A stretch of DNA of 64,000 nt from Acinetobacter sp. SAAs474 (GCF_032823475.1 NZ_CP127915.1:3162001-3226000), one strand, 5' to 3'; positions 27,731-39,892 are shown, numbered from the stretch's first letter. The notes: a model not told the origin generated them from the letters alone. Numbers and translations: made by a program.

Positions 27731-28094
27731 CGCACATGATCCTTGTATTGATCATTTATCCACCTATTAAATTGATTGATCTCTATATTTGCTTGATGAT
27801 GATTAAAATCACACCACAATATATTGATCACAATCAATTCAGATGCTTCTCATTAAAAAACTGAAGAAGGTTAATCTTATAGATAAACAATATTTTTAAT
27901 TAAATCATCTTATTGATTATTCATTATGACATTTAATATTTTTAGTTGGCCATGTTGCTGGGCCAACCCTCTAATGATCCGAATAGTTGATCTCGTTTAA
28001 GCCACAAACTTTGCCTATTGCCTGTCTATAATGTCATAAAAAATATATCCATCACAAGATATTTTGCCGGCTTTTATCGCGTGCTACTGAATCA
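27731..28094. other. Promoter-side gap of the pqi operon
   Basis: 364 bases with no gene. It must contain the pqi promoter on the minus strand. I see no certain hexamers. Paraquat or SoxS-type control cannot be shown here. Confidence 0.3.
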
Positions 28095-28310
28095 TTATTT
28101 GCGGTTACTTTCTATACTCGATGCTGCACCTGCACCCACTGCACCACCAATTGTAGCACCTGTTGTCCCTCCCACTTTACTTCCAATTGCGGCACCTGCG
28201 GCACCACCCGCAGCAGTTGTCGCTTGTTTTTTAGGTACAGATAGACCTGAACAACCGACCATCAATGTTGTTACAACTGCTATCGCGAGAATAGATAAAG
28301 GTGATTTCAT
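28095..28310 (-). CDS. Glycine-zipper lipoprotein
   Basis: 71 residues. The signal peptide ends in lipobox LMVGC (C20). The mature part is dominated by glycine-zipper repeats (AAGGAAGAAIGSKVGGTTGA, then TIGGAVGAGAAS). OsmB and SlyB-like envelope lipoproteins have this structure. It is a single gene on the minus strand, probably envelope-stress related. Confidence 0.8.
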   Translation of the reverse strand: MKSPLSILAIAVVTTLMVGCSGLSVPKKQATTAAGGAAGAAIGSKVGGTTGATIGGAVGAGAASSIESNRK

Positions 28311-28559
28311 AATGTACTCTTAATTTATATTAATATCAGTTAAAATAATATTCTAAATATCCAGTGAATTATTATTGTTATACAAAAATACATCAAATGA
28401 CAATATCAAAAGAATGAGGGAAATCAAATAATAAGTACGCTATATATCCGCATTATAGATCAGTCGCAGCATACAACTTAATCCATAATGGCATCGTTCC
28501 CAACATTGACATGAATCTTTATCAAAAATCAATGATAGCTATTGATTGGATCAGGTTAA

Positions 28560-28590
28560 ACTTCACTGGCTTATCACTATCCAGTGAAGT
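28560..28590 (-). terminator. Terminator of the small lipoprotein gene ending at 28614
   Basis: A perfect 10-base stem (ACTTCACTGG at 28560-28569 with its complement at 28581-28590) and an 11-base loop, 24 bases past the stop. The T run that follows is short (TTT). Confidence 0.6.
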
Positions 28591-28613
28591 ATTCATCATG
28601 AATTTAAGGTGAA

Positions 28614-29003
28614 TTAATTTTCTGTTTTTTCCTTTAAATCTTGTGCAGATTTTTCAATGGTTGTCGCTGCTTTATTGGTTGCATTACGTGTTGCATCTTC
28701 AGCTTTTTGTGCCGTATCTGCTGTCACTGATTTAACCTGCTCAGTTGCTGTATTAATTTTATCAACCACTTGATTGGTTGAATTTTCTAACTTTGCAGAA
28801 GCATCATCAACAGTTTTATTTAATTTTTCGATATTATTAGAAGTTGCATCTTGAACATCATGACCGGCTTGATGTGCAGCATTCTGTAAATGTTGTCCAG
28901 TGCTTGCACCTGTTTCAGGATTTTGTGCTTCTTTGTTGTCTTGACTACAACCTACAAACAAAATCGTGGCCATCATTGTACCGGCAATCAACAGTTTATT
29001 CAT
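28614..29003 (-). CDS. LEA-like hydrophilic lipoprotein
   Basis: 129 residues. The lipobox FVGC gives a lipidated C19. The rest is Lys, Asp, Glu, Asn, Ala and Thr-rich amphipathic helix (KLNKTVDDASAKLENSTNQV, then VTADTAQKAEDATRNATNKA), again with no aromatic core. AGGAG is 6 bases before the ATG. It looks like an envelope-anchored relative in style of the cytoplasmic protein at 8895-9344, though the two do not align in detail. A stress-protection role is inferred. Confidence 0.75.
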   Translation of the reverse strand: MNKLLIAGTMMATILFVGCSQDNKEAQNPETGASTGQHLQNAAHQAGHDVQDATSNNIEKLNKTVDDASAKLENSTNQVVDKINTATEQVKSVTADTAQKAEDATRNATNKAATTIEKSAQDLKEKTEN

Positions 29004-29237
29004 GATTTACTCCTGTATTCAATCATCAAAATATTTATGTAAAGATAAAAAACTATAAAATATTAAGCCAATATCTCAACATAAATTCAATGCTTTATTT
29101 TTAATTAAACTGTATTAAAAGTTATAATTTATGTGATTTTTTTAGGATAACGTGAATTAAATAGATGATTTCAATAATCAGCTAATATTCAAATACAGTT
29201 CTCATAAAAAGAATATTCCAATATATTAAAAAACTTA

Positions 29238-29270
29238 ATGGAGTGTAAGATAGTTTTATCTACACTCCAT
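29238..29270 (-). terminator. Probable terminator of gdhA and the hut-gdhA unit
   Basis: Arms ATGGAGTGTA (29238-29247) and its complement (29261-29270), about 40 bases beyond the gdhA stop. On the minus strand the stem is followed by TTAAGTTTTTT. Confidence 0.7.
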
Positions 29271-29309
29271 CTCAATAACACCAGAAAATACTGATTGCTT
29301 TAAAAGTGA

Positions 29310-30581
29310 TTAACCGGGGAAAATTCCGCGTTCTTTACGTGCCTTTAAGATCCGCTCACAGCCTAAAATAAATGCCGCAGTCCTTAAAGTACATGCTTTA
29401 TCATGTGCCGTATTCCATACATCATCGATGGCTTGAATCATCAATTTATCGAGGCGCTGATTAATTTCGTCTTCTGACCAAAAATAACTCGACATATCTT
29501 GAACCCACTCAAAATAAGATACCGTCACACCACCTGCATTACAAATCACATCTGGAACTACAGTAATATCACGTTGTACAAGAATGTCATCTGCTTCTGG
29601 ATAAGTGGGTCCATTGGCTCCTTCCAATACCAGTTTGGCTGACAGTTTTTTGGCGCGTTCAACTGTAATTTGTCCTTCTAATGCTGCTGGAATAAGAATA
29701 TCCATTTCCACCAACCAAAAATCTTCATCACTGATCGCTTGAGCACCACTAAATCCACAAACACCTTGATTGAGTTCTAAATACACGCTTAATGCATCCA
29801 GATCAATTCCTTCAGGATGATAAATTGTTCCTGTATGATCCTGAATTGTCACAATTTTTGAGTTTGATTGAGCAAATAAATAAGCAGCTTCACTGCCAAC
29901 ATTTCCAAAACCTTGTACTGCAACGCGAGCACCTTCAAGCGGCAATTTAATTTTTTTAGCGACTTGTTGACCTGTGATAAAGACACCTCGACCTGTTGCT
30001 TTTATTCGGCCCAAAGATCCCCCTAGATGCACTGGCTTCCCCGTCACTACCCCTGTTACCGTATAGCCTTGACCTGATGAATATGTGTCCATGATCCATC
30101 CCATCACATTGGGATTTGTTCCTACATCTGGTGCTGGTATATCTTTTTGTGGTCCAATAATATGGCTAATTTCACTGGTGTAACGACGTGTTAAACGCTC
30201 TAATTCACGTGGTGATAATTTACGAGGATCGACACGTACTCCCCCTTTTGCACCACCAAAAGGTAAATTAACGACTGCTGTTTTAATGGTCATCCATGCT
30301 GAAAGTGCCATTACTTCATCTAAATCAACATCTGGATGAAAACGGATTCCACCCTTACCTGGCCCACGAGATAAATTATGCTGTACCCGATAACCTTCAA
30401 AATGTTGGATACTGCCATCATCCATCACAATTGGTACATCCACAATCAATGCTCGCTTTGGACGTTTTAATGTATCAATATAATCCTTGAGATGCTCTAA
30501 ATAAGGTGCAACCCGATCAATTTGCTCTAAATACGTTGACCATGGCCCTTGATGTTGAGAAATATATGATAATTTTGACAT
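29310..30581 (-). CDS. gdhA: NAD(P)-dependent glutamate dehydrogenase
   Basis: Converts glutamate to 2-oxoglutarate and ammonia in the cytoplasm, or the reverse. It is 423 residues, the length of the hexameric short form. The substrate-binding [11 protein letters not shown], catalytic region [11 protein letters not shown] (lysine present) and DIPAPDVGT are clear. The nucleotide site is [19 protein letters not shown] precedes the ATG. It lies 47 bases downstream of hutG on the same strand, so it is probably expressed with the hut operon. Its substrate is the end product of that pathway. Confidence 0.92.
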   Translation of the reverse strand: MSKLSYISQHQGPWSTYLEQIDRVAPYLEHLKDYIDTLKRPKRALIVDVPIVMDDGSIQHFEGYRVQHNLSRGPGKGGIRFHPDVDLDEVMALSAWMTIKTAVVNLPFGGAKGGVRVDPRKLSPRELERLTRRYTSEISHIIGPQKDIPAPDVGTNPNVMGWIMDTYSSGQGYTVTGVVTGKPVHLGGSLGRIKATGRGVFITGQQVAKKIKLPLEGARVAVQGFGNVGSEAAYLFAQSNSKIVTIQDHTGTIYHPEGIDLDALSVYLELNQGVCGFSGAQAISDEDFWLVEMDILIPAALEGQITVERAKKLSAKLVLEGANGPTYPEADDILVQRDITVVPDVICNAGGVTVSYFEWVQDMSSYFWSEDEINQRLDKLMIQAIDDVWNTAHDKACTLRTAAFILGCERILKARKERGIFPG

Positions 30582-30628
30582 TTTATATCCTTATAGAAAA
30601 AAATCATGGATCAGCTTAGGCCGAGCCA

Positions 30629-31555
30629 TTAAGTAAAAATGTAATTAAAAATAATATAAGCGGCTAACTTGGCTGTGCGATGATCCAGATCAAAACGTGG
30701 ATTACACTCCACCACATCAAACAGCTTAATTTTTCCAGTCTGATGAATCGCATGGAATAATGTATCAAACATATCCAGACCTATGCCTTTAACCGCAGGT
30801 GCACTGACGCCAGGTGCAATACTGGCATGAAATACATCCAAATCGACTGAGACATATAACAGGTCAACTTTTGCTATAAAATGATTCATCTTGGCAATCA
30901 AATGATCGATTGGTAGATATTGCAATTGTTGATCATCGATATATTGGCATTTTAAATGTGCTGCGGTATCAAATAATGCTTTGGTATTAGAATGTTTGGC
31001 CACACCAATACATAGGTAATGAAATTCCTGCTGGTACTGTGCAGAGCGTTTTGCTGCATCTCGAAATGGTGTTCCAGAACTTACCTGCTCTGCCTCACGT
31101 AAATCAAAATGTGCATCAAAATTAATAATACCTATTTTTTTATCTGGTTCGTTCTTTAACACATAATCTAATAACCCAGAAAAACTACCCAGTGCTGTTT
31201 CGTGCCCGCCACCGATGACAATTGGTTTCATTTTCTGCATCAGGCTTTGCTCAACCTGTGCTGCAAGTTGTGCCTGTGCTTGTTCTAATTGTTCAGCATG
31301 ACATTCAACCGTACCTAGATCCACAATTGAAGTGGCCTGATGGACTGGCAAGTTTGCCAACTGCCGTCGAATAGCATCGGGTGCCTCTGCTGCACCTATA
31401 CGTCCTTTATTTCTCCGTACGCCTTCATCCGAAGCAAAGCCAATCAATGCAAATGCATCATGCTGGATTAGGCTGCGATTCACAACATGATAAATACGTT
31501 GATGTTGCTCACCTTCACCATCATCTCGACCAGTCCACTTAAATAAATGATTCAT
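30629..31555 (-). CDS. hutG: Formimidoylglutamase
   Basis: Last step of histidine breakdown, formimidoylglutamate to glutamate plus formamide. It is 308 residues from the ATG at 31555, which follows GGTGAG; a GTG at 31567 overlapping hutI is the alternative. This arginase/ureohydrolase fold enzyme has its metal ligands in GGGHE, NFDAHFDLR and SVDLDVFH. It is the last hut gene. Confidence 0.93.
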   Translation of the reverse strand: MNHLFKWTGRDDGEGEQHQRIYHVVNRSLIQHDAFALIGFASDEGVRRNKGRIGAAEAPDAIRRQLANLPVHQATSIVDLGTVECHAEQLEQAQAQLAAQVEQSLMQKMKPIVIGGGHETALGSFSGLLDYVLKNEPDKKIGIINFDAHFDLREAEQVSSGTPFRDAAKRSAQYQQEFHYLCIGVAKHSNTKALFDTAAHLKCQYIDDQQLQYLPIDHLIAKMNHFIAKVDLLYVSVDLDVFHASIAPGVSAPAVKGIGLDMFDTLFHAIHQTGKIKLFDVVECNPRFDLDHRTAKLAAYIIFNYIFT

Positions 31556-31563
31556 CTTTAATC

Positions 31564-32793
31564 TCACCCAATCCAGCCATGTTCACCGTCAGCAAAAACT
31601 TCAACGCCATGTTGAATGACACGTTTTGATAAATTTCCGCCCAACCAATAAACAATTTCTGAAGGATGTGCAACATTCCACGCCACAAAATCGGCCACCT
31701 TACCGATCTCTAGGCTGCCATGGGTATCTTGCAAACCCAATGCATATGCAGCATGTAGTGTTACACCTGCCAAGGCTTGTTCAGGTGTTAAACGAAATAA
31801 TGTACTGCCCATATTTAACATTAGGCGTAGAGATAACACTGGCGATGTTCCAGGATTTAAATCACTGGATAAAGCAATACGCACCCCATATTGATGTAAA
31901 AGATCTAAGGGTGGTAATTGCGTTTCTCGTAAAAAATAAAATGCTCCAGGTAATAATACTGCCACGGTACCCGATGCAGCCATTGCTTTTACATCATCCT
32001 CAGTCATAAACTCTAAATGATCTGCAGACAAAGCCTGATAACGTGCGGCAAGACGAGCGCCTCCCAAAGCAGATAGTTGTTCTGCATGTAGCTTTACCGG
32101 TAAATTTAATGCATGTGCCGTTTGAAAAACACGTTCAACCTGTGCGGGCGAAAATGCTAAATATTCACAAAATGCATCAACAGCATCAATCAAACCCTCT
32201 TGATGTAACTTAGGCAGCATCTGCGTACAAATATAGTCGATATAGGCATCACTTTGATTTTCATATTCAGGCGCTAAAGCATGTGCAGCCAAACAGGTAC
32301 TGCGTACCGTCATCGGTAAACTATCTGCAACTTGACGAATGACACGTAACATTTTACGTTCATGAAAATAATCTAAACCATAACCAGATTTAATCTCAAT
32401 CGTCGTGACACCTTCCTGAAGCAAACCACGAATACGTTTTAATGCCGATACCAGTAATTCCCCTTCACTTGCCTGACGTGTTGCACGAACGGTACTGGCA
32501 ATTCCACCACCAGCCGCGGCAATTTCAGCATAACTCATGCCTTGTAAACGCTGTTCAAACTCAATACTACGATGACCACCAAAGACACTATGGGTATGAC
32601 AATCTATTAAACCTGGTGTTAACCACGCACCATTTAAATCGATTGTTTCAATATCATGATCTATTACTAAGTCACGCTCATGACCAATCCAATCAATTAA
32701 ATGCCCAGAACTCACCAAAGCCGCATGTTCAATAATGTTATACTTTCCATCTTGCATGGTTGCAATCTGGCAATTTTTCCACAGCTTTTTCAT
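31564..32793 (-). CDS. hutI: Imidazolonepropionase
   Basis: Third step of histidine breakdown. It is 409 residues of an amidohydrolase fold. The metal site is HTH in [12 protein letters not shown] (about 64-75), followed by [36 protein letters not shown] and [16 protein letters not shown] lies before the ATG. It is followed at once by hutG. Confidence 0.96.
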   Translation of the reverse strand: MKKLWKNCQIATMQDGKYNIIEHAALVSSGHLIDWIGHERDLVIDHDIETIDLNGAWLTPGLIDCHTHSVFGGHRSIEFEQRLQGMSYAEIAAAGGGIASTVRATRQASEGELLVSALKRIRGLLQEGVTTIEIKSGYGLDYFHERKMLRVIRQVADSLPMTVRSTCLAAHALAPEYENQSDAYIDYICTQMLPKLHQEGLIDAVDAFCEYLAFSPAQVERVFQTAHALNLPVKLHAEQLSALGGARLAARYQALSADHLEFMTEDDVKAMAASGTVAVLLPGAFYFLRETQLPPLDLLHQYGVRIALSSDLNPGTSPVLSLRLMLNMGSTLFRLTPEQALAGVTLHAAYALGLQDTHGSLEIGKVADFVAWNVAHPSEIVYWLGGNLSKRVIQHGVEVFADGEHGWIG

Positions 32794-32840
32794 TTCAAAT
32801 ATGCTCCCTATTCAAAGTAATTCCATTTTGAACAGTTGAT

Positions 32841-34256
32841 TTATTCGCTTTTTATTTTAAAACTTGGTGACAAATTTCGATCTATTTTAATCATGTCTTG
32901 TTTAGGTTTTACCCAAATGATATAGGCGATATAGAGAAGAATCAGCCAACCAATACCGACATAAAGTGCAGGTCGAGAATCGGGGAAATATCCCATCATA
33001 GCTAAAATAAATAACATAAACACAATGGCAAACGCAGGTGCATAAGGCCAACCAATCACTGGAAAATGAAGTGCTTTAATTTCCTCTTTCGAAAGTTTAC
33101 GACGCATTGCAACTTGAGAAATTAAAATCATTAACCACACCCAAACTGTGGCAAAGGTGGCAATTGATGCAATCAGAATAAATACATTTTCAGGGATTAA
33201 ATAATTCAGCACGACACCCACCAATAAAACTGCAGCCATGACTACAACAGTCATCCAAGGTACGCCATTTTTAGAAATTTTTTGGAATACTTTGGGTGCT
33301 TGTCCACGACTAGACATACCATACAGCATACGCCCCGCACCAAAAACATCACTATTAATAGCAGATACAGCAGCCGTAATAACCACAATATTTAAAATAG
33401 TTGCGGCAGATTCAATCCCTAGATTTTCAAAAATTTGTACAAATGGACTACCTTGACTACCAATCTGATTCCACGGAAAAATTGACATCAACACAAAAAT
33501 CGTCAAGACATAAAAGAGTAAAATTCGCACTGGAACTGCATTAATTGCTTTGGGAATAGCTGTTTTAGGATCTTGAGATTCACCTGCAGTAATACCAATA
33601 ATTTCAATACCACCAAAAGCAAAAACAACGACAGATAAACAGGCAATCAATCCACCAACACCATTTGGCATAAAACCATCATGTAACCATAAATTTTGTA
33701 TTCCAGTCGTTACACCCACATGATCAGCATTAAAACCGTAAATCATTAGCCCCAAGCCACCCACAATCATGGCGATAATAGCTGTTACTTTAACGATCGA
33801 AAGCCAAAATTCTAGTTCACCGAAAACTTTGACATGAATCAGATTAATTGCACCTAAAAACATAATCAGTGACAAAATCCAAATCCATCGAGGAACATCG
33901 GGATACCAAAATCCCATATAAATTCCAAAAGCAGTAACATCAGCAAGTGCCACAATGATCATTTCAAAAACATAGGTCCAGCCCGTGGTAAAGCCTGCAA
34001 ATGGACCAATATATTGTGAGGCATAATGGCTAAAAGAACCAGATACAGGACTATGTACAGCCATCTCACCTAATGCACGCATGACAATATAAATTGCAAT
34101 TCCAGCAATCATATAGGCCAATAGTACTGACGGACCTGCCATATTAATGGCTGTTGCTGAGCCATAAAATAGTCCTGTTCCAATTGCCGAACCTAATGCC
34201 AAAAAACGAATATGACGGGTATTTAATCCCCGCTGTAAAGTAGAATGTTGTGACAT
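32841..34256 (-). CDS. hutT: Histidine permease of the APC/AAT family
   Basis: 471 residues with twelve predicted membrane segments. The AAT-family start [21 protein letters not shown] and the loop [17 protein letters not shown] are clear. GGAG is 6 bases before the ATG. It sits between hutI and hutH in the operon, so histidine is the likely substrate. The name rests partly on position. Confidence 0.88.
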   Translation of the reverse strand: MSQHSTLQRGLNTRHIRFLALGSAIGTGLFYGSATAINMAGPSVLLAYMIAGIAIYIVMRALGEMAVHSPVSGSFSHYASQYIGPFAGFTTGWTYVFEMIIVALADVTAFGIYMGFWYPDVPRWIWILSLIMFLGAINLIHVKVFGELEFWLSIVKVTAIIAMIVGGLGLMIYGFNADHVGVTTGIQNLWLHDGFMPNGVGGLIACLSVVVFAFGGIEIIGITAGESQDPKTAIPKAINAVPVRILLFYVLTIFVLMSIFPWNQIGSQGSPFVQIFENLGIESAATILNIVVITAAVSAINSDVFGAGRMLYGMSSRGQAPKVFQKISKNGVPWMTVVVMAAVLLVGVVLNYLIPENVFILIASIATFATVWVWLMILISQVAMRRKLSKEEIKALHFPVIGWPYAPAFAIVFMLFILAMMGYFPDSRPALYVGIGWLILLYIAYIIWVKPKQDMIKIDRNLSPSFKIKSE

Positions 34257-34320
34257 TATTATCTCCAGTCCCTGAGTAAATTAAATGAGATCCGGTCACT
34301 CCATGTGACCGTTATCTGAG

Positions 34321-35859
34321 TTAAGCACCTGATAAACTTGGTAGTAAATTGGAAATAACCAAATTATTCAAACAGCCTGTACCAAGTAATGTACTTGCTT
34401 GCTCAATATCTGGAGCAAAAAAACGATCCTCACTATAATATGGGACTTGATGACGTAAAATTTGGCGTGCATGTTCAAGCTTTTCAGAGCTTTTTAAACC
34501 TTCACGGAAATCCAAGCCTTGACAAGCACCTAACCATTCAACAGCCAAAATGCCACGAACATTATCCGCCATATACCATAATCGTTTACCTGCATTCGGT
34601 GCCATCGAAACATGATCTTCCTGATTGGCTGATGTTGGTAAACTGTCCACACTTGCAGGATGTGCTAATGCTTTATTATCACTGGCTAATGCAGCTGCGG
34701 TCACCTGTGCAATCATAAATCCTGAATTTACGCCACCATTTGCCACCAAAAATGGTGGAAGTTGCGACATATGACGATCCATCATCATCGAAATACGGCG
34801 CTCGGAAAGTGAACCGATTTCAGCAATTGCAAGTGCTAAATTATCAGCAGCCATAGCCACTGGTTCAGCATGGAAGTTTCCGCCAGAAATCACTTCACCC
34901 TCTGCTGCAAATACCAAAGGATTATCTGATACTGCATTCGACTCAATTTCTAATACCTCTGCTGCCTGACGAATCTGGGTTAAACATGCCCCCATCACCT
35001 GAGGCTGACAACGTAATGAATATGGATCTTGCACCTTGCTACAATCTTCATGAGAACGTGCAATCTCACTAGAATCTGTCAGTAAGTCACGATAAGCTGC
35101 AGCAACATCAATTTGACCACGTTGACCACGTACAGCATGAATTCGTGCGTCAAATGGTGCACGTGAACCTAACATAGCTTCCACACTTAATGCACCACAT
35201 ACTGTCGCTGCTGCAAACAGATCCTCAGCTTCAAACAGACCACGTAAAGCATAGGCGGTTGAAACTTGAGTACCATTTAATAACGCTAATCCTTCTTTGG
35301 CTGCCAGAGAAATTGGCGCAAGACCTGCAACTTTCAATGCCTCAATCGCGGGTAACCATTGCCCTTTATAACGTGCTTTACCCTCACCTAACAGTACCAA
35401 TGACATATGTGCCAATGGTGCCAAATCACCAGATGCACCCACAGACCCTTTTAAAGGGATATGTGGATACACTTCAGCATTAATCAATGCCAAAATCGCA
35501 TCAATCACTTTAGGACGAATACCCGAGAAGCCACGTGCTAAACTATTGGCTTTTAACAGCATAATCAAACGTACCATTGCATCATCTAGCGGCTCACCCA
35601 CACCAGCAGCATGAGAAAGTACCAATGAACGTTGTAATTTTTCTAAATCTTCAGCTGCAATTTTCGTTGAAGCCAGTAAACCAAAACCTGTATTAATACC
35701 ATAAGCAGTGCGGCCTTCATTGACAATTTTCTCGACACAAGCCACGCTTGCATCAATCATCTCCATGGCACTGTGGTCCAGCTTCACTTGAATAGGATGA
35801 AGATAAGCATGACGAAGATCAGCTAAACTCAATTTACCGGGTTGAATAAGAAGTTCCAT
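34321..35859 (-). CDS. hutH: Histidine ammonia-lyase
   Basis: First step, histidine to urocanate and ammonia. It is 512 residues from the ATG at 35859, chosen for AGGA eight bases upstream; an ATG nine bases earlier lacks this spacing. The MIO cofactor-forming triad Ala-Ser-Gly is in [16 protein letters not shown]. The catalytic YGINTGFG and the QEDHVSM segment are also present. Confidence 0.97.
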   Translation of the reverse strand: MELLIQPGKLSLADLRHAYLHPIQVKLDHSAMEMIDASVACVEKIVNEGRTAYGINTGFGLLASTKIAAEDLEKLQRSLVLSHAAGVGEPLDDAMVRLIMLLKANSLARGFSGIRPKVIDAILALINAEVYPHIPLKGSVGASGDLAPLAHMSLVLLGEGKARYKGQWLPAIEALKVAGLAPISLAAKEGLALLNGTQVSTAYALRGLFEAEDLFAAATVCGALSVEAMLGSRAPFDARIHAVRGQRGQIDVAAAYRDLLTDSSEIARSHEDCSKVQDPYSLRCQPQVMGACLTQIRQAAEVLEIESNAVSDNPLVFAAEGEVISGGNFHAEPVAMAADNLALAIAEIGSLSERRISMMMDRHMSQLPPFLVANGGVNSGFMIAQVTAAALASDNKALAHPASVDSLPTSANQEDHVSMAPNAGKRLWYMADNVRGILAVEWLGACQGLDFREGLKSSEKLEHARQILRHQVPYYSEDRFFAPDIEQASTLLGTGCLNNLVISNLLPSLSGA

Positions 35860-35946
35860 GATTGACATCCTGTTTTGTATATTATTGTGCTGTAACGATA
35901 CTGTTTACGATCAAGGTAACAGTATCGTTTGCTCCTTATCGATTGA

Positions 35947-37623
35947 TTAGGCTGTGATCATTGGCAAGTTTAAGCCTTGCTCTTGGGCACAATTGACGGC
36001 GATTTCATAGCCTGCATCAGCATGACGCATCACACCTGTGGCAGGGTCATTGGTCAATACACGTGCAATACGCGCTGCAGCCTCATCCGTACCGTCACAG
36101 ACAATCACTACACCTGAATGTTGAGAAAAGCCCATACCTACACCACCACCATGGTGTAGTGATACCCAAGTTGCTCCCCCTGCGGTATTCAATAAGGCAT
36201 TTAATAATGGCCAGTCTGATACAGCATCAGAGCCATCTTTCATCGCTTCCGTTTCGCGATTAGGGCTAGAGACTGAACCTGAATCTAAATGATCACGACC
36301 AATTACAATCGGTGCTGAAAGTTCACCACAACGTACCATTTCATTAAAAGCCAAACCAAGTTTTGCTCTTAAACCCAAACCGACCCAACAAATACGTGCT
36401 GGTAAGCCTTGAAAACTAATGCGTTCACGTGCCATGTCTAACCAACGATGCAAATGTGCGTCATCTGCAATCAATTCTTTTACTTTTGCATCCGTTTTAT
36501 AAATATCTTCTGGATCACCAGAAAGTGCGACCCAACGGAATGGCCCAATGCCACGGCAAAATAATGGACGAATATATGCAGGAACAAAGCCCGGAAAGTC
36601 AAACGCATTGACAATCCCTTCTTCTTGTGCCATTTGACGAATATTATTGCCATAGTCAAATGTTGGTATGCCCATCTTTTGAAAATCAAGCATGGCCTGC
36701 ACGTGTTTTGCCATAGATTGTTTTGCTGCTTTTACTACAACATCTGGCTCAGTTTTAGCACGTTGACGATATTCTTCCCATGTCCAACCAATCGGTAAAT
36801 AACCATTTAATGGATCATGTGCACTGGTTTGATCGGTGACCATATCTGGTCGTACGCCACGACGAACCAATTCTGGTAAAATTTCAGCTGCATTACCGTG
36901 TAATGCAATTGAGACGGCCTGACCTTGTTCGGTATATTTTTGAATACGTGCTAATGCATCATCTAAATCTACTGCTTGCTCATCGACATAACGTGTACGT
37001 AAACGAAAATCAATACTGGCCTGTTGACATTCAATATTCAATGAACATGCGCCAGCCAGTGTTGCCGCTAAAGGCTGAGCTCCGCCCATTCCTCCCAAAC
37101 CTGCTGTTAACACCCAACGACCTGTTAAATCGCCTTGATAATGCTGACGTCCTGCCTCAACAAAAGTTTCGTATGTTCCCTGTACAATGCCTTGACTACC
37201 AATATAAATCCAAGAACCAGCGGTCATTTGACCATACATGGCCAACCCTTTTGCATCCAAGGCATTAAAATGTTCCCAATTTGCCCAGTGTGGAACCAAA
37301 TTCGAATTGGCAATTAATACACGTGGCGCATCCGGATGTGTTTTAAATACGCCCACAGGTTTACCAGATTGTACCAATAGCGTTTCATCTATTTCTAGGG
37401 TCTTTAACGTTGCAACAATTTTATCAAAACATTCCCAATTACGTGCAGCGCGACCAATTCCGCCATAAACAACCAGTTCTTTAGGATTTTCTGCGACATC
37501 AGGATCAAGGTTATTCATCAACATCCGCAAAGGTGCTTCAGTCAGCCAGCTTTTTGTATTGAGTGTTGTACCACGTGGCGCACGAATTTCTATGTCACGA
37601 AACATTGTTGTCATTGTATCCAC
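35947..37623 (-). CDS. hutU: Urocanate hydratase
   Basis: Second step, urocanate to imidazolonepropionate, using tightly bound NAD+. It is 558 residues, starting at GTG with AAGGAG seven bases before. The family start ([18 protein letters not shown]) and [15 protein letters not shown] are clear. The NAD region [20 protein letters not shown] is present, and the catalytic cysteine region is [20 protein letters not shown]. It is the first gene of the hut operon. A HutC-type site lies about 70 bases upstream. Confidence 0.97.
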   Translation of the reverse strand: MDTMTTMFRDIEIRAPRGTTLNTKSWLTEAPLRMLMNNLDPDVAENPKELVVYGGIGRAARNWECFDKIVATLKTLEIDETLLVQSGKPVGVFKTHPDAPRVLIANSNLVPHWANWEHFNALDAKGLAMYGQMTAGSWIYIGSQGIVQGTYETFVEAGRQHYQGDLTGRWVLTAGLGGMGGAQPLAATLAGACSLNIECQQASIDFRLRTRYVDEQAVDLDDALARIQKYTEQGQAVSIALHGNAAEILPELVRRGVRPDMVTDQTSAHDPLNGYLPIGWTWEEYRQRAKTEPDVVVKAAKQSMAKHVQAMLDFQKMGIPTFDYGNNIRQMAQEEGIVNAFDFPGFVPAYIRPLFCRGIGPFRWVALSGDPEDIYKTDAKVKELIADDAHLHRWLDMARERISFQGLPARICWVGLGLRAKLGLAFNEMVRCGELSAPIVIGRDHLDSGSVSSPNRETEAMKDGSDAVSDWPLLNALLNTAGGATWVSLHHGGGVGMGFSQHSGVVIVCDGTDEAAARIARVLTNDPATGVMRHADAGYEIAVNCAQEQGLNLPMITA

Positions 37624-37690
37624 AATCGGACTCCTTCCATTGAGATTTAAACCGAAAATTACATGCTCTATTAAGATAGATAAATGTATT

Positions 37691-37713
37691 AACTTGTATA
37701 TACATCTATATAC
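37691..37713. promoter_or_regulatory. Probable HutC operator in front of hutU
   Basis: TTGTATATACA (37694-37704) is a near-perfect palindrome and is repeated in front of hutC. GntR/HutC repressors bind TTGTATA-type palindromes and release on urocanate. A second TATATAC follows directly. Confidence 0.65.
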
Positions 37714-38407
37714 TACACAAAACTTTATACTTGAAAAGAGACTTTCACTGTATTTTATAAAAATAAGATATAAGTAATTAAAATAAAAAGAATTAATTTT
37801 AATAAAATAATAAGAAAACCACCGTCATGGTCTAATATCTAGTTTCGTCAAAAGATCATCATTGAAGTTTAATGGATACAATTAGACAGATTTTTGAATT
37901 TTCTATATGGGAAAATAAGAGGTTGTTGTATTTTCTGAACGTGAACAGATCGGCTTTTTTGTACCTTTAAATATCGTGGTTAATCAATGCTAATATTTAA
38001 TCGCTCAAGGCTTTACTTAACATAAGTTGAGCTAAGTTGGCATGCTGAATCTGTGCTGTATCTCATCCACTTTAATCATCATGCCAGTTTTTTGTGGCGA
38101 ATGAATGCGATTCAAATGACTCATTTGAATTATTGCTCTGCATGAATCCCCCATAACCAATATCAAACGATAGTGATGATCACCCTTTAGCGCTCTAGAC
38201 CATCAATATTCACGATCATCTATGGTTATAAAATTATCAATATGTTTCATCTACAACAAAATATCGAATAACAACTCGCTGTTATCATATCAATTATCAA
38301 AATATAGCCATTCAATTCAACTTGCTCCACAACAAGGCGTTAACGCCCAAGTAGACTATTGGATTGTTTAATCCATGATATGATCACGAGTCCTTACGCA
38401 TATATGC
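37714..38407. other. Gap of about 690 bases between the hut operon and hutC
   Basis: Contains no gene I can support. A small perfect palindrome GGCGTTAACGCC is centred at about 38342 and is unexplained. Parts look like decayed coding DNA, but no frame is convincing. Confidence 0.3.
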
Positions 38408-39160
38408 TTATTGTGTAAATTTACCCTCTAAATAGTAACGACTACCTGGATAAATCAAACGGGCACTGGAAATCAGTTGCTTATACGACCATGTACGTCG
38501 ACGAATCAATAAACAAGGTTCTGTCTTATTTATTTTCAACCACTTACATTCTTGAGGAGAACCAAGAATGGCTGTCACAATATGTTCACCTTCGGTCACT
38601 GGCGCTTTAGACATTAAATAAGCATTAGGGGTAATGTGGCTAAAATCTTGGGTTAAATAATCTGGAATTGAGCTCGGATCGACTAATCGATCTTCAATTT
38701 GTACAGGAATATCATTTTCATAATGAATAATAATAGAATGAAAGAGTGGCTGTCCTTCACGAATTTGCATCAATAAACTTTGCTCTGTATTGGCTGAAAT
38801 TTGCTCTAAAACTAAAACTTTTGCACGATGGCGATGATTGCGGGCAATAATTTCTTCTGCAATATTATTAATCTGAAACAAAGCCGTGCGGCCCTGGCCT
38901 TCTGCAACAAACGAACCTACGCCTTGTATACGGACCAATAAACCTTCATTGGTTAATTCACGCAAAGCTCTATTGACAGTCATACGACTACAACCCAGTA
39001 AATTAACCAATTCACTTTCAGACGGAATTTTTTTATTTACAGCCCAAGTTTGATCATAGATTTTTTGTGAAATCATTTGTTTTACACGTAAATACAAGGG
39101 TATTGGACGATCATTTTCCAATGATAAATCCAAATCATTTTGCATGGATGCAGGTAACAT
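38408..39160 (-). CDS. hutC: Histidine utilization repressor, GntR/HutC family
   Basis: 250 residues from the ATG at 39160. The in-frame ATG at 39226 lies inside a palindromic operator, so it is probably not the start. The N-terminal winged helix is RPIPLYLRVKQMISQKI...PSESELVNLLGCSRMTVNRALRELTNEGLL. The C-terminal UTRA ligand domain is SIIIHYENDIPVQIEDRLVDP to IRRRTW. It represses hut until urocanate accumulates, and the operator at its own promoter points to autoregulation. Confidence 0.93.
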   Translation of the reverse strand: MLPASMQNDLDLSLENDRPIPLYLRVKQMISQKIYDQTWAVNKKIPSESELVNLLGCSRMTVNRALRELTNEGLLVRIQGVGSFVAEGQGRTALFQINNIAEEIIARNHRHRAKVLVLEQISANTEQSLLMQIREGQPLFHSIIIHYENDIPVQIEDRLVDPSSIPDYLTQDFSHITPNAYLMSKAPVTEGEHIVTAILGSPQECKWLKINKTEPCLLIRRRTWSYKQLISSARLIYPGSRYYLEGKFTQ

Positions 39161-39212
39161 GAACTCAAACTCATACACAATATGGTGGGTAATTTTATCT
39201 AGATTATGACCA

Positions 39213-39238
39213 ATTTGTATATACAAGCTTATACAATT
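39213..39238. promoter_or_regulatory. Probable HutC operator at the hutC promoter
   Basis: A perfect 12-base palindrome TTGTATATACAA (39215-39226) is followed by another half site, TTATACAA (39229-39236). It shares TTGTATATACA with the site before hutU. Confidence 0.7.
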
Positions 39239-39892
39239 AAATGACTTTATTTGCTCAAATACTTATTTTATTTATCATTGATTATATTTATAGATTTATC
39301 TTGCCAATACTGCAGGTGTAAACAGATTTAAGTACTCTTCTACAAAGTAGCGTAATCCCCGCAACATTACCAGCGTTAAAATAAGATATCAAAGAGATTA
39401 AATTTTGAATCAATATGATCACTATATTGTAATCATTCACTGATATAACATATAACAAATTATAATTGATCCAATGACCAGATCAATTCGGCTAACTGCT
39501 TTGTTATTGTGCAGTTCTAATAATATTTTAAATAAAACGCGATGGATATCATCGATTTCTTGATAAGTTAGTTTTACTATTGTATTCGATTACAATTTAA
39601 TTGATTAATATCAATACTCAATAAACGTCGCACCATTTTAATTTTCCATACATGACCAATGCCATTTAAAAAATATAACAGCATGAATTTAAATAATTTT
39701 TATTAAAACATAAGCCGCATCAATATGGTGCAATTTATATACAATAGCGGTATTCCTGCCTTATATCGAGTCTTATGATTTTTTAAGTTGCCTTAATCAA
39801 AATTTTCCAACTTTGTCATTATTTTATTTAAATGAGGTCTGGGTATACTAATCCATATTTAAAGATAGACCGCACTAATTTGGATCCCTATC
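39239..39892. other. Gap between hutC and the ammonium transporter gene
   Basis: About 650 bases, A+T-rich. No ORF or RNA was recognised. No sigma-54 promoter was seen before amt, although these genes are often RpoN-controlled elsewhere. Confidence 0.3.

Noticed and set aside
28018..28323. Proline/alanine-rich plus-strand ORF
   Set aside because: It is the antisense shadow of the glycine-zipper lipoprotein gene.
31626..32735. Several 97-127 codon plus-strand ORFs over the hut genes
   Set aside because: They are antisense to hutI, with His/Leu/Pro-rich nonsense composition; the hut genes are unmistakable.
38336..38347. GGCGTTAACGCC palindrome as an operator or att site
   Set aside because: It occurs once only and has no gene or repeat partner to support a role.
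39239..39892. Sigma-54 promoter for amt
   Set aside because: No GG-N10-GC element with the right surrounding bases was found in front of the gene.
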